From positions 1,798,001 through 1,862,000 of the forward strand of contig OY760195.1 in assembly GCA_963663375.1 (NCBI GenBank): a stretch of DNA of 64,000 nt, given 5' to 3'. A model generated the notes under the pieces. It was not told the origin of the DNA. It ran no database searches and saw only the letters and a list, made by a program, of their open reading frames with translations. Positions within the stretch are counted from its first letter, which is position 1. The number at the start of each line of letters is the position of its first letter. Made by a program: the position numbers and the translations under genes. Below are positions 42,628-49,554 of the stretch, one piece after another. Origin of the DNA: JAYREN01 sp963663375 (GTDB lineage Bacteria; Acidobacteriota; Holophagae; Holophagales; Holophagaceae).

Positions 42628-43716
42628 ATGGTCGACGCCGCGCAGCCTCCCTGGGATCGCCCCGCCCCCGAGCGGGCGGGCAGGCCTTCGGTGTTTGCGC
42701 TGCTGCCGGAGGATTTCAGCGCCCTGGGAGCGCCGGGGCGGGCCGATCACATCTTCACCCAATGCCAGCATCCCTGGGCCTGGGTGGAAGATCGCCCCCG
42801 GGTGAGCCGCGAGATTCGGGACTGGATGGCGCTGAACGTGGAGACCGCCCTGCCGGAGATCCTGGAGCGCCATGCCTCCGAGGACGGCAGCACCAAGCTG
42901 GTGCTGGGCCTGGCCGACGGCGAGCGCATTGAGGCCGTCCACATGCCCCGGGAGGTGCGCAATCCCCGCGTGACGCTGTGCATCAGCAGCCAGGTGGGCT
43001 GCGCCATGGGCTGCACCTTCTGCGCCACGGGCGCCATGGGCATCAAGCGCAACCTCACCGCCGGAGAGATCGTGGGGCAGGTCCTGGCCCTGCTGCGGGA
43101 ACTGGGCCCCGAGAAGCCCCACCAGATCACCCTGGTGTTCATGGGCATGGGCGAGCCCCTGCACAACCTCGAGCACGTGCACCGCGCCATCCGCGTGTTC
43201 AACCACGAGAAGGGCCTGAACATCAGCACCAAGCGCATCACCGTTTCCACATCGGGGCTCGTGAGCGGCATCGAAAAACTCGCCAAACTACAGCCCAGGC
43301 CCTGGCTGGCCCTCTCCCTCAACGCCACCACCGACGAGGCCCGGGGGGCCGTGATGCCCGTGAACCGCGTCTGGAACCTGGCCCGACTCCGGCAGGCGTT
43401 GGAGGCCTGGCCTCTGGGCGCCAAGGAGAAGCTCACCATCGAGTACGTGCTGATGGCAGGCGTCAACGACACCCCGGAGGATGCTGAGCGCCTGGCCGAC
43501 TGGATGGGCACCCTGCGGGAGAGCCACAACCTCAACCTCATCCGAATGAACGAGCATGCCGCCTCCACCTTCAAGGAACCCGCCGAGGCCCGCCTGAACG
43601 CCTTCGTGGCGCGGCTGAAGGCCCTGGGTTGCTTCGTCACCGTGCGCAAGAGCCGCGGACGCGACGTACAAGGAGCCTGCGGTCAGCTGATACGAGAAGA
43701 ACCCCGCCCCTTGTGA
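42628..43716 (+). CDS. rlmN: Dual-specificity RNA methyltransferase RlmN
   Basis: Radical SAM enzyme of 362 residues that methylates C2 of adenine in 23S rRNA and tRNA. The 4Fe-4S motif is Cys125-x3-Cys129-x2-Cys132 in CAMGCTFCATG; the substrate-binding Cys351 is in DVQGACGQL. GEPLHNLEHV is the conserved Gly-Glu loop. The ATG follows the FKBP stop by 10 bp. Its 3' side is a 42-codon frame. Confidence 0.96.
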   Translation: MVDAAQPPWDRPAPERAGRPSVFALLPEDFSALGAPGRADHIFTQCQHPWAWVEDRPRVSREIRDWMALNVETALPEILERHASEDGSTKLVLGLADGERIEAVHMPREVRNPRVTLCISSQVGCAMGCTFCATGAMGIKRNLTAGEIVGQVLALLRELGPEKPHQITLVFMGMGEPLHNLEHVHRAIRVFNHEKGLNISTKRITVSTSGLVSGIEKLAKLQPRPWLALSLNATTDEARGAVMPVNRVWNLARLRQALEAWPLGAKEKLTIEYVLMAGVNDTPEDAERLADWMGTLRESHNLNLIRMNEHAASTFKEPAEARLNAFVARLKALGCFVTVRKSRGRDVQGACGQLIREEPRPL

Positions 43717-43736
43717 CTTTTCTGTAAAATTCCAGG

Positions 43737-43865
43737 ATGCGCGGCGAGCCCCCCCACCCCGAAGACACCCGGCCCTCCGGGGAACAGGATGAGCACCCCA
43801 AGGAACCCTGGATGCGCGAGCCCTATACTCGCGATCCCTACTGGCCCGATCCATACGCGGTCTAG
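43737..43865 (+). CDS. Possible 42-residue Pro/Tyr-rich small protein
   Basis: An open frame ending EPWMREPYTRDPYWPDPYAV, with four Tyr and many Pro, starting 20 bp behind rlmN. Its stop overlaps the stop of the convergent PepSY-type gene (CTAG). TAAAAT sits 8 bp upstream, with AGG right before the ATG, so it may be leaderless. No family is known to me; it could also be a chance frame. Confidence 0.4.
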   Translation: MRGEPPHPEDTRPSGEQDEHPKEPWMREPYTRDPYWPDPYAV

Positions 43866-44449
43866 CCTTGGCGGGAAGCCACCAGCACCCAATAGGCCAC
43901 CGGCACCAGCACCCCTGCAGCGACGAACCACTTCCCGCGCCCCAGCAAACCCACGCGGCCCCGCAGCAGGAAGAGGCCCGACAGGGCCAGGAAGGCGAGG
44001 ATCACGGCGTAGGCGTCGGCGATCCAGGTCCAGGCTCCCTTGGGGGCGTTCAGGTGCAGTCGGTTGATGGCGTAGAGCCCCGGTCGCGGCTCCAGCCCTT
44101 CCAAGGTCGCCTTCCCCGTGGGCAGATCCACCAGCACCGTGCGCCCCGGATAGATCAGCTTCAGCGTTTCGGCATCGAGTTGGTGGCTCGCCTTGGGGGT
44201 ACCCAGGGCCAGACGCTCCCGGGCCTGGCCCACCAGGACTTCCTCCGGCTGTTCCTTGTCGAAGGTACCCAGGTGGCGAATCTCGGTGGTCTTTCGGTAG
44301 ATGGGATTCCAGTGGGCCATGTGGTTCACCGCCAACCCGCTGATGGCGTAGACCAGGGTCAGTCCCACCGCCAGGTAGCCGAAGTCGCGGTGCAGGGCGG
44401 CATTCCACCGCCGCCAGGGGATGGGATTGCGCGGGGACGGTTCGGCCAT
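43862..44449 (-). CDS. PepSY-associated membrane protein
   Basis: A 195-residue protein with helices near 20-45, 145-165 and 170-190. WRRWNAALHRDFGYLAVGLTLVYAISGLAVNHMAHWNP is typical of PepSY_TM/iron-regulated membrane proteins, and a PepSY-like middle domain follows. The start MAEPSPRNP at 44449 is chosen because the longer frame would be encoded inside hairpin alpha of element B. Convergent with rlmN and the small frame. Confidence 0.8.
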   Translation of the reverse strand: MAEPSPRNPIPWRRWNAALHRDFGYLAVGLTLVYAISGLAVNHMAHWNPIYRKTTEIRHLGTFDKEQPEEVLVGQARERLALGTPKASHQLDAETLKLIYPGRTVLVDLPTGKATLEGLEPRPGLYAINRLHLNAPKGAWTWIADAYAVILAFLALSGLFLLRGRVGLLGRGKWFVAAGVLVPVAYWVLVASRQG

Positions 44450-44457
44450 GGGGTCAG

Positions 44458-44594
44458 ACGTGGTGTTCGGGCTCGGCCCGGACACCACGTGGGGAGCACG
44501 AGGGGGACGCAGACGTGATGTCCGGGCTCTGCCGGGACATCACGTGGGGGTTAAAGGGGGGACATCGCGACCGCAGGGAGCAGGCGGTCCCCCC
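44458..44594 (-). repeat. Composite alpha/beta hairpin element, copy B (double alpha)
   Basis: Alpha1 is at 44458-44490 (ACGTGGTGTTCGGGC-tcg-GCCCGGACACCACGT), alpha2 at 44513-44545 (ACGTGATGTCCGGGC...CGGGACATCACGT) and beta at 44556-44594 (GGGGGGAC...GTCCCCCC). A degenerate beta-like stretch follows at about 44601-44631. It lies between the PepSY gene start and the DUF4920-like gene end, so 3' of the latter. The duplicated alpha suggests a tandem copy. Confidence 0.8.
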
Positions 44595-44643
44595 TTTCAT
44601 GACAGAGCGACCAAAGGGAGTGGGCGTTCCCTCTCGTCTCATA

Positions 44644-45105
44644 TCAGCGAACCTCGGCCCCGATGCCGTCCAAACGCACCAACACCATGGGGCCCGTGAT
44701 CTTCTCCGGATCAAACTTGGGGTCCAGGGCCTTGGCCTCCACGGGGCACATGTCCTTCTGCTCCTGCACGGAGATGGTCTGCTTGGAGAGGGTGCCCTCC
44801 ACGATCACTTCGCGGCCCACCAGGCTCACGGGGAAAACGATCACGCCATCGTCCACCTTGAACATCAGGCTCTGAAAGCGCTTTTCGCCCTTCAGGATCA
44901 GGTAGCAGCCGCGCTCGGGGCAGACATCCGTCACCACCGCCCGCACCCGGAGCCGCTTGCCCACGTAGGTGTCGGGCTTGGCGAGAATGTCCGTGATCTT
45001 CGTCTCGGCCTTCAGCGTCAGCGGCTTGCCGTATTTCTGAACACCGGCGGCCTGCACGAAGGCCGTCATGGAAAACAGGACAAGAGCAGGGGCCAGCAGG
45101 CGCAT
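44644..45105 (-). CDS. DUF4920-like secreted protein
   Basis: A 153-residue protein with a signal peptide (LAPALVLFSMTAFVQAA). GKRLRVRAVVTDVCPERGCYLILKGEKRF matches the OB-like core and CxxxxGCW/Y pattern of DUF4920. Acts outside the inner membrane; function unknown. Stop is 50 bp from element B. The PilC gene is just upstream (44 bp). Confidence 0.7.
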   Translation of the reverse strand: MRLLAPALVLFSMTAFVQAAGVQKYGKPLTLKAETKITDILAKPDTYVGKRLRVRAVVTDVCPERGCYLILKGEKRFQSLMFKVDDGVIVFPVSLVGREVIVEGTLSKQTISVQEQKDMCPVEAKALDPKFDPEKITGPMVLVRLDGIGAEVR

Positions 45106-45149
45106 GAGTCTCTCCAGGGGACCCGCCTCAGGGCGGGACCAGGAACAGC

Positions 45150-46337
45150 CTACCGCACCGCCTGCCCCGCACTGAAGAGCGGCATGTAGATCGCCAGCAG
45201 CAGACCCAGCACCACCACGCCCATGAAGAGGATGAGCACGGGGCCAATGAGCCCGGTAACGGCGGCGGTGGCCTTTTCCACTTCCTGGTCGAAGAAGTCG
45301 GCCACATGGTCCAGCATTTCGGGCAAGGCGGAGCTCTGCTCGCCCACCCGAGTCATCTCGATGGCGAGGGGATCCAGTACCTTCGCCTGGTCCAGGGCCC
45401 CGTGCAGCGAAGAGCCCGCCCGTATCAGTTCGATGACGTGGACGAGGCGCAGCTTCATCCGTTCGCTGGCGGAGGTGCGCTGGATGACCTCCAGGGATTG
45501 CAGCACCGGCATGCCCCCCGACAACAGCACGCTCAGGGTGCGGCTGAAGACCGAGGAGTGGTACATGCGATATAGGGTGCCCATTTTGGGAATGCCCAGG
45601 AGGAAGCGCTCCATGGCGCGTTTCCCGGCCTCGGCCGTGAGGAGCCAGCGCAGCAGGAAGATGAACCCCACCAATAGGCCTGCCTGCACCCAGACCGTGC
45701 TGCGCATGAAGGCGCCGAACCCAAGCAGGATGCGGGTGGCCGTGGGCATCTCCACGGCGCCATCGGAATAGATCTCCTGGAATTTCGGCAGCACCACGTT
45801 GAAAATTACGCCCAGGGAGCAGAAGAGCACCCCCACCAGGAAGGTGGGATAGGCCATGGCTTCCACGATCTTGCGGCGGCTCTTCTGGGCGAAGGCCTGG
45901 AAGGCCAGCCACCGGGCGAGGACCTCGGGCAGGGTGCCGCTGCGTTCGCCTGCCACCACGTTGGCGCGGTACACCGCCGGAAAGGTGCCGGTCTGCTCCA
46001 GGGCCTCGGAATAGGCCATGCCTTCCCTCAGCAGCTCCACCACGCGCTCCAGTGAACTGCGGAGCAGCGGATCCTTGCCGTGGCCCACCAGCAGCTCCAG
46101 GGACTGGAGCAGCGGAATGCCCGCCTTCAGCAGCGCCAGCAGCTCCTGGTTGAAGAGGATCAGCGATTCCGCTGCGAGGGTGCGCTGGCGATGGAACGCC
46201 GAGGCCGCACGCTTCACCTCCAGGGGGAAGTCGCCCGCTTCCATGACGCGGGATCGCACCTCGTCGACGGAGGTGGCCTCAAAGTCACGGGTCAGGACTT
46301 CGCCTGTCCGGGTGGTGAACTTCGCAGTGAAGCGCAT
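45150..46337 (-). CDS. Type II secretion/type IV pilus inner membrane protein GspF/PilC
   Basis: A 395-residue platform protein with two T2SSF domains. LILFNQELLALLKAGIPLLQSLELL and MGTLYRMYHSSVFSRTLSVLLSGGMPVLQSLEVI are the repeated domain starts, and helices are at about 165-190, 215-235 and 365-390. No pilB, pilT, gspE or pilin gene is near, so it stands alone here; it may serve a pilus or secretion locus elsewhere. The ATG at 46337 (MRFTAKFTTR) fits the family. Confidence 0.92.
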   Translation of the reverse strand: MRFTAKFTTRTGEVLTRDFEATSVDEVRSRVMEAGDFPLEVKRAASAFHRQRTLAAESLILFNQELLALLKAGIPLLQSLELLVGHGKDPLLRSSLERVVELLREGMAYSEALEQTGTFPAVYRANVVAGERSGTLPEVLARWLAFQAFAQKSRRKIVEAMAYPTFLVGVLFCSLGVIFNVVLPKFQEIYSDGAVEMPTATRILLGFGAFMRSTVWVQAGLLVGFIFLLRWLLTAEAGKRAMERFLLGIPKMGTLYRMYHSSVFSRTLSVLLSGGMPVLQSLEVIQRTSASERMKLRLVHVIELIRAGSSLHGALDQAKVLDPLAIEMTRVGEQSSALPEMLDHVADFFDQEVEKATAAVTGLIGPVLILFMGVVVLGLLLAIYMPLFSAGQAVR

Positions 46338-46431
46338 GGAGCAATCCAGAAACTTCGAGAATAGCCGCTAAACCCCCTTCCTCGGTGCCAGTACACTTCC
46401 GGGTCTGGAGCCGCTGCTCCCGGGAGACCCG

Positions 46432-48915
46432 ATGCGCCTGTGGAATCTCAGGTTCCTGCCCGTTCTTTCCTGCGTCCTGCAAGCCCAGTCCCTGGTGCAG
46501 GTGGGGCTCCCTGTCCCGCCCCTGCTGGACCTGCGGGAAGCCGACGCCGCTCGGCTGCTGCCTGCGGATTCCCGGGATCCCGCCCAGATCGAGGCCGCCC
46601 GCCAGGCCTGGTCGCCCCTCATCGCTCCCTTCAAGCAGGCGTCGACCCTCCGGCTGCGCCTTCCCCAGGGTCCGGCGCGGCTCGGCCTCCTCCTGGCCGC
46701 CAGCCAGGCCCTGAAGGCCCAGAACCCCGACCAGACGCTCTACCTGACCTACGAGGCGGGTGCGCCCAGCCTCTGGGATGCCAATGCCTGGGGCGCGATC
46801 CAGGGCGGCCTGCTGACCCCCGAAGATTTAGGGGCCGACCCCGCCACCTGGCGGGATCTGCTGGTGCGGGCCCAGGAGCAGATGCCGGGCCGCCCCTGGT
46901 TTCTCTGGGCGCCGGTGGATCCGGGCGCACGCACCTCGATGCTCCTGGGGGATGGAGGACGGCTCGTGGTGCCGCCCCTGAGCGCCTCAGCCCGCCTCGC
47001 GGCGACCCTGCCGGGGGAATTTACGGAGGTCGAAGGGGGGCTGGGGGATCTGACCCTGCGCCACCGGAAGACCGGCGAAGCTCGGCGCTGGCGCTTCCTG
47101 GAGGGGGACTGGAGGCCCGTGGAATTGCCCAAGGAGCGCCACGAAGTCACCGTCACGGCCAAGGACACCTACGATGTAGGCGCCCTGATGGCGCGCATGC
47201 GGGCCACCCAACTCCGGGACCGCGCCGCCCTGCAGAACGGCGAGGCCCGGGTCGACGTGGATCTGCACATGCAGAGCGCCCAGGGCACCGGCTTCGATCT
47301 GGGCTTCACCTTCCGGGCCTTCGAGCGCCTGGGGGAAACCGAGGAACTGCTCCAGAAGGAGATCCGGGTCAACGGCGTGAAGGCCAATCTCCAGGGCGGC
47401 GTGCAGGTTCCCATCATCGAGGCCCGCAGCAGCATGGCCGCCCCCGTGGCCCTGAGCCTCACGGAACGCTACCACTACGAAGATGGCGGCTCGGGGGACC
47501 AGCCGGGCACTCGGAGAATCCGCTTCCGGTCCGTGGATCGGGATCCCCTCCTGCCCGAGGGCGAACTCCTGGTGAATGAAGCCACGGGGCGCATTCTGGA
47601 AGAGCGCAGCCAGCGCTCGGACCTGCCGGGCAAGGTCAAGAGCGAGCGCCGGGTGCTGAGCTACGGCGAGCCCGCGCCGGGGCTCTGGCGGGTGCAGAAG
47701 GTGGAGACCTTCGAGCGCTGGGTTACCTCCAGCGGCGTGGCCCAGGTGCAGCGCAATCTCGTCTACACGGACTTCCGTACCAACGCGCCGGAATTCGAGG
47801 CGCGGCGCCAAGCGGCCCGCAGCTCCCAGGCCACCATGCTGAAACAGACCCTCGACGGCCTGCGCTACTACAACCTCCAGAAGGACGGCAGCCGCCAGAT
47901 CGAACAGAAGGCCAAGACCAGCGGCCGCGCCCTGGGGGGCGTGATCCTAGTGGATCCGGGCCTGCGCTATCCAGTGATGCCCCTGGGGGGCTTCGCCTAT
48001 TTCGACTTCGATGCCTTCGGTAAGGGCATCCAGCTCAACGCCATCACCGCCATCGTCTTCAATCGCGTGGAGATCGGCGTACCGCGCCTGCCTGGGGGCT
48101 TCGACTTCGGTGCCCAGCTCAGCACGCTCCTGCTGCCCTCCACGGAGCTCCCGGTGAAGGACGGCAAGCTCCTGGAGAAGGATGGCGTGGCCCGGCAGTT
48201 CGGCGATCTGGCCCTACATCTAGGCAAGGACTTGGGCCTGGGTTTCCGCCTCCAGGCTTCGGGGCGCTTCGAGTACAACCGTTATTCCACCCCCCGAGAA
48301 GACGACTACGTGACGCCGGGCTACGTGCTGCCGCCCTCGGGGCTCACCCATGAATGGCGGGGCGCCCTCTCCTGGCAGGCCCGGGGCTTCCAGCTCCAGG
48401 GCTACTACGGCGCGGGCCGCAGGCCCGATGGCACCTATGGCACGGCCGCCGCGCCCCAGGAGATCCCCGATGGGGGCGATTTCCGCCGCTGGGGCGGCCA
48501 CGTGGGCTACGACCACCGCATGGAGGGCAACTGGTGGCTCCACGGCGAAGCCGGACATGCGGGCGGCCGCAGCTTCGACCGCTTCACCTCCCTGGGCCTG
48601 GGCGCCGGAGGCGACGTGCGCGTGGCGGGCATCCGCGGCGGCGCCGTGGCCGCCGACCGCGTGGACTACGTGAAGGCGGGCGTGGTGCTGCCCTCCGGGC
48701 GCAACCTGCGGCTCACTCTGACCCTGGACCATGCCCGGGCCCGCAGCCTGGATGATCAGAAGACCTACGGCTTCACCGGCCTGGGCATCGCGGGCGATTT
48801 GCCGGGCTTCTGGTGGTTCACCACCCTACGGGTGGATCTCGGCGCGGGCCTGCACAGCGATGTCCCCGGCGTGCGCACCGTGAACGGGTACGTGGCGCTG
48901 TTGCGGGTGTTCTAG
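46432..48915 (+). CDS. Large secreted protein, possible outer-membrane barrel
   Basis: An 827-residue protein with a signal peptide (FLPVLSCVLQAQ). The N-terminal ~300 residues are mixed; the middle (~470-600) and end show alternating beta strands, and it ends YVALLRVF with a terminal Phe, the usual mark of BamA-assembled barrels. I do not recognise the family. A GC-rich hairpin follows 10 bases after the stop, and the neighbour on the left is divergent PilC. Confidence 0.65.
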   Translation: MRLWNLRFLPVLSCVLQAQSLVQVGLPVPPLLDLREADAARLLPADSRDPAQIEAARQAWSPLIAPFKQASTLRLRLPQGPARLGLLLAASQALKAQNPDQTLYLTYEAGAPSLWDANAWGAIQGGLLTPEDLGADPATWRDLLVRAQEQMPGRPWFLWAPVDPGARTSMLLGDGGRLVVPPLSASARLAATLPGEFTEVEGGLGDLTLRHRKTGEARRWRFLEGDWRPVELPKERHEVTVTAKDTYDVGALMARMRATQLRDRAALQNGEARVDVDLHMQSAQGTGFDLGFTFRAFERLGETEELLQKEIRVNGVKANLQGGVQVPIIEARSSMAAPVALSLTERYHYEDGGSGDQPGTRRIRFRSVDRDPLLPEGELLVNEATGRILEERSQRSDLPGKVKSERRVLSYGEPAPGLWRVQKVETFERWVTSSGVAQVQRNLVYTDFRTNAPEFEARRQAARSSQATMLKQTLDGLRYYNLQKDGSRQIEQKAKTSGRALGGVILVDPGLRYPVMPLGGFAYFDFDAFGKGIQLNAITAIVFNRVEIGVPRLPGGFDFGAQLSTLLLPSTELPVKDGKLLEKDGVARQFGDLALHLGKDLGLGFRLQASGRFEYNRYSTPREDDYVTPGYVLPPSGLTHEWRGALSWQARGFQLQGYYGAGRRPDGTYGTAAAPQEIPDGGDFRRWGGHVGYDHRMEGNWWLHGEAGHAGGRSFDRFTSLGLGAGGDVRVAGIRGGAVAADRVDYVKAGVVLPSGRNLRLTLTLDHARARSLDDQKTYGFTGLGIAGDLPGFWWFTTLRVDLGAGLHSDVPGVRTVNGYVALLRVF

Positions 48916-48924
48916 GATTCAACT

Positions 48925-48960
48925 CCGCTTTTCGTTTCCCCCAACATCCGCGAAAAGCGG
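48925..48960 (+). terminator. Hairpin after the barrel-like gene
   Basis: CCGCTTTTCG and CGAAAAGCGG pair perfectly over 10 bp with a 16-base loop, starting 10 bases after the stop. No T-run follows, so it may be a factor-dependent stop or an mRNA 3' stabiliser rather than an intrinsic terminator. Confidence 0.4.
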
Positions 48961-49121
48961 AACGCAGAGAGGACGACAGACAACAGGGTCCTCCACTTTT
49001 CCTGCTCCTGGATCTGAGGAGATCTCACCCACTACCTATCGAAGGCGCTGGGATCTTGGCGCCGCCAGCAGGAAGGCTTTCAGGATCCCCTCATCCCACG
49101 TGAGGACAAAGCTCGGGTGCG

Positions 49122-49271
49122 TTTTCCTCCGCGTCTCCGCCCCCTCGGCGAACCTCCGTGTTCATGTTTTTTGCCGGATGCGCTTCACCTTCAGACCATG
49201 AACGGACAGGACTGCATCCGGCAGGAAAATCCTTTCGCGGAGACACGGAGAACAGCCCGAGGATCGCGGAG
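49122..49271. repeat. CACGGAG/CGCGGAG inverted element, inside-out
   Basis: On the minus strand of 49122-49166 the words CACGGAG, CGCCGAG, GGCGGAG and CGCGGAG occur; on the plus strand at 49236-49271 CGCGGAG, CACGGAG and CGCGGAG. The arms point outward. Between them lies the perfect 10-bp pair TGCCGGATGC / GCATCCGGCA, 32 bp apart. Confidence 0.65.
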
Positions 49272-49358
49272 CAGAAGCGCTCTTCCTTCACCATGGCGGA
49301 TCCCGACCTCAGCCCCGGGCCTGGAGTCTTTGGGTATATCCCGACCCTGCCCGACGCG

Positions 49359-49509
49359 CTTTGTGCATTTTGTGTTCTTTGTGGCTATTGATCACGTGGT
49401 GCGATCTCGTGTCTTCTACCTCGAAAGCGATCTCCTGGTCCAGGACCCTTGTGACTAACCCCATGGAGAAAGCCATCGGCCGCAAAGAACGCAGGAAGCA
49501 CAAAAACGG
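49359..49509. repeat. CACAAAG-word inverted element
   Basis: The left arm is CTTTGTGCATTTTGTGTTC...GGC (49359-49385); the right arm is GGCCGCAAAGAACGCAGG...CAAAAACGG (49478-49509). Both carry the C-A/G-C-A-A-A-G words at about 9-base spacing, matching the 4512-4641 element in type and in the outward arm direction. Confidence 0.7.
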
Positions 49510-49554
49510 ATCACCAAAATACAGGCTGAGTTTCGCCGATGATCAGGTCCGGGT

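Larger units (their letters stand above)
48916..49554. other. 639-bp gene-free repeat region
   Basis: Gap between the barrel-like gene and the convergent VIT/VWA gene. No convincing gene. It holds a hairpin (48925-48960), a CACGGAG-word inverted element (49122-49271) that encloses the perfect pair TGCCGGATGC / GCATCCGGCA (49172-49181 and 49214-49223), and a CACAAAG-word element (49359-49509). Confidence 0.7.
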
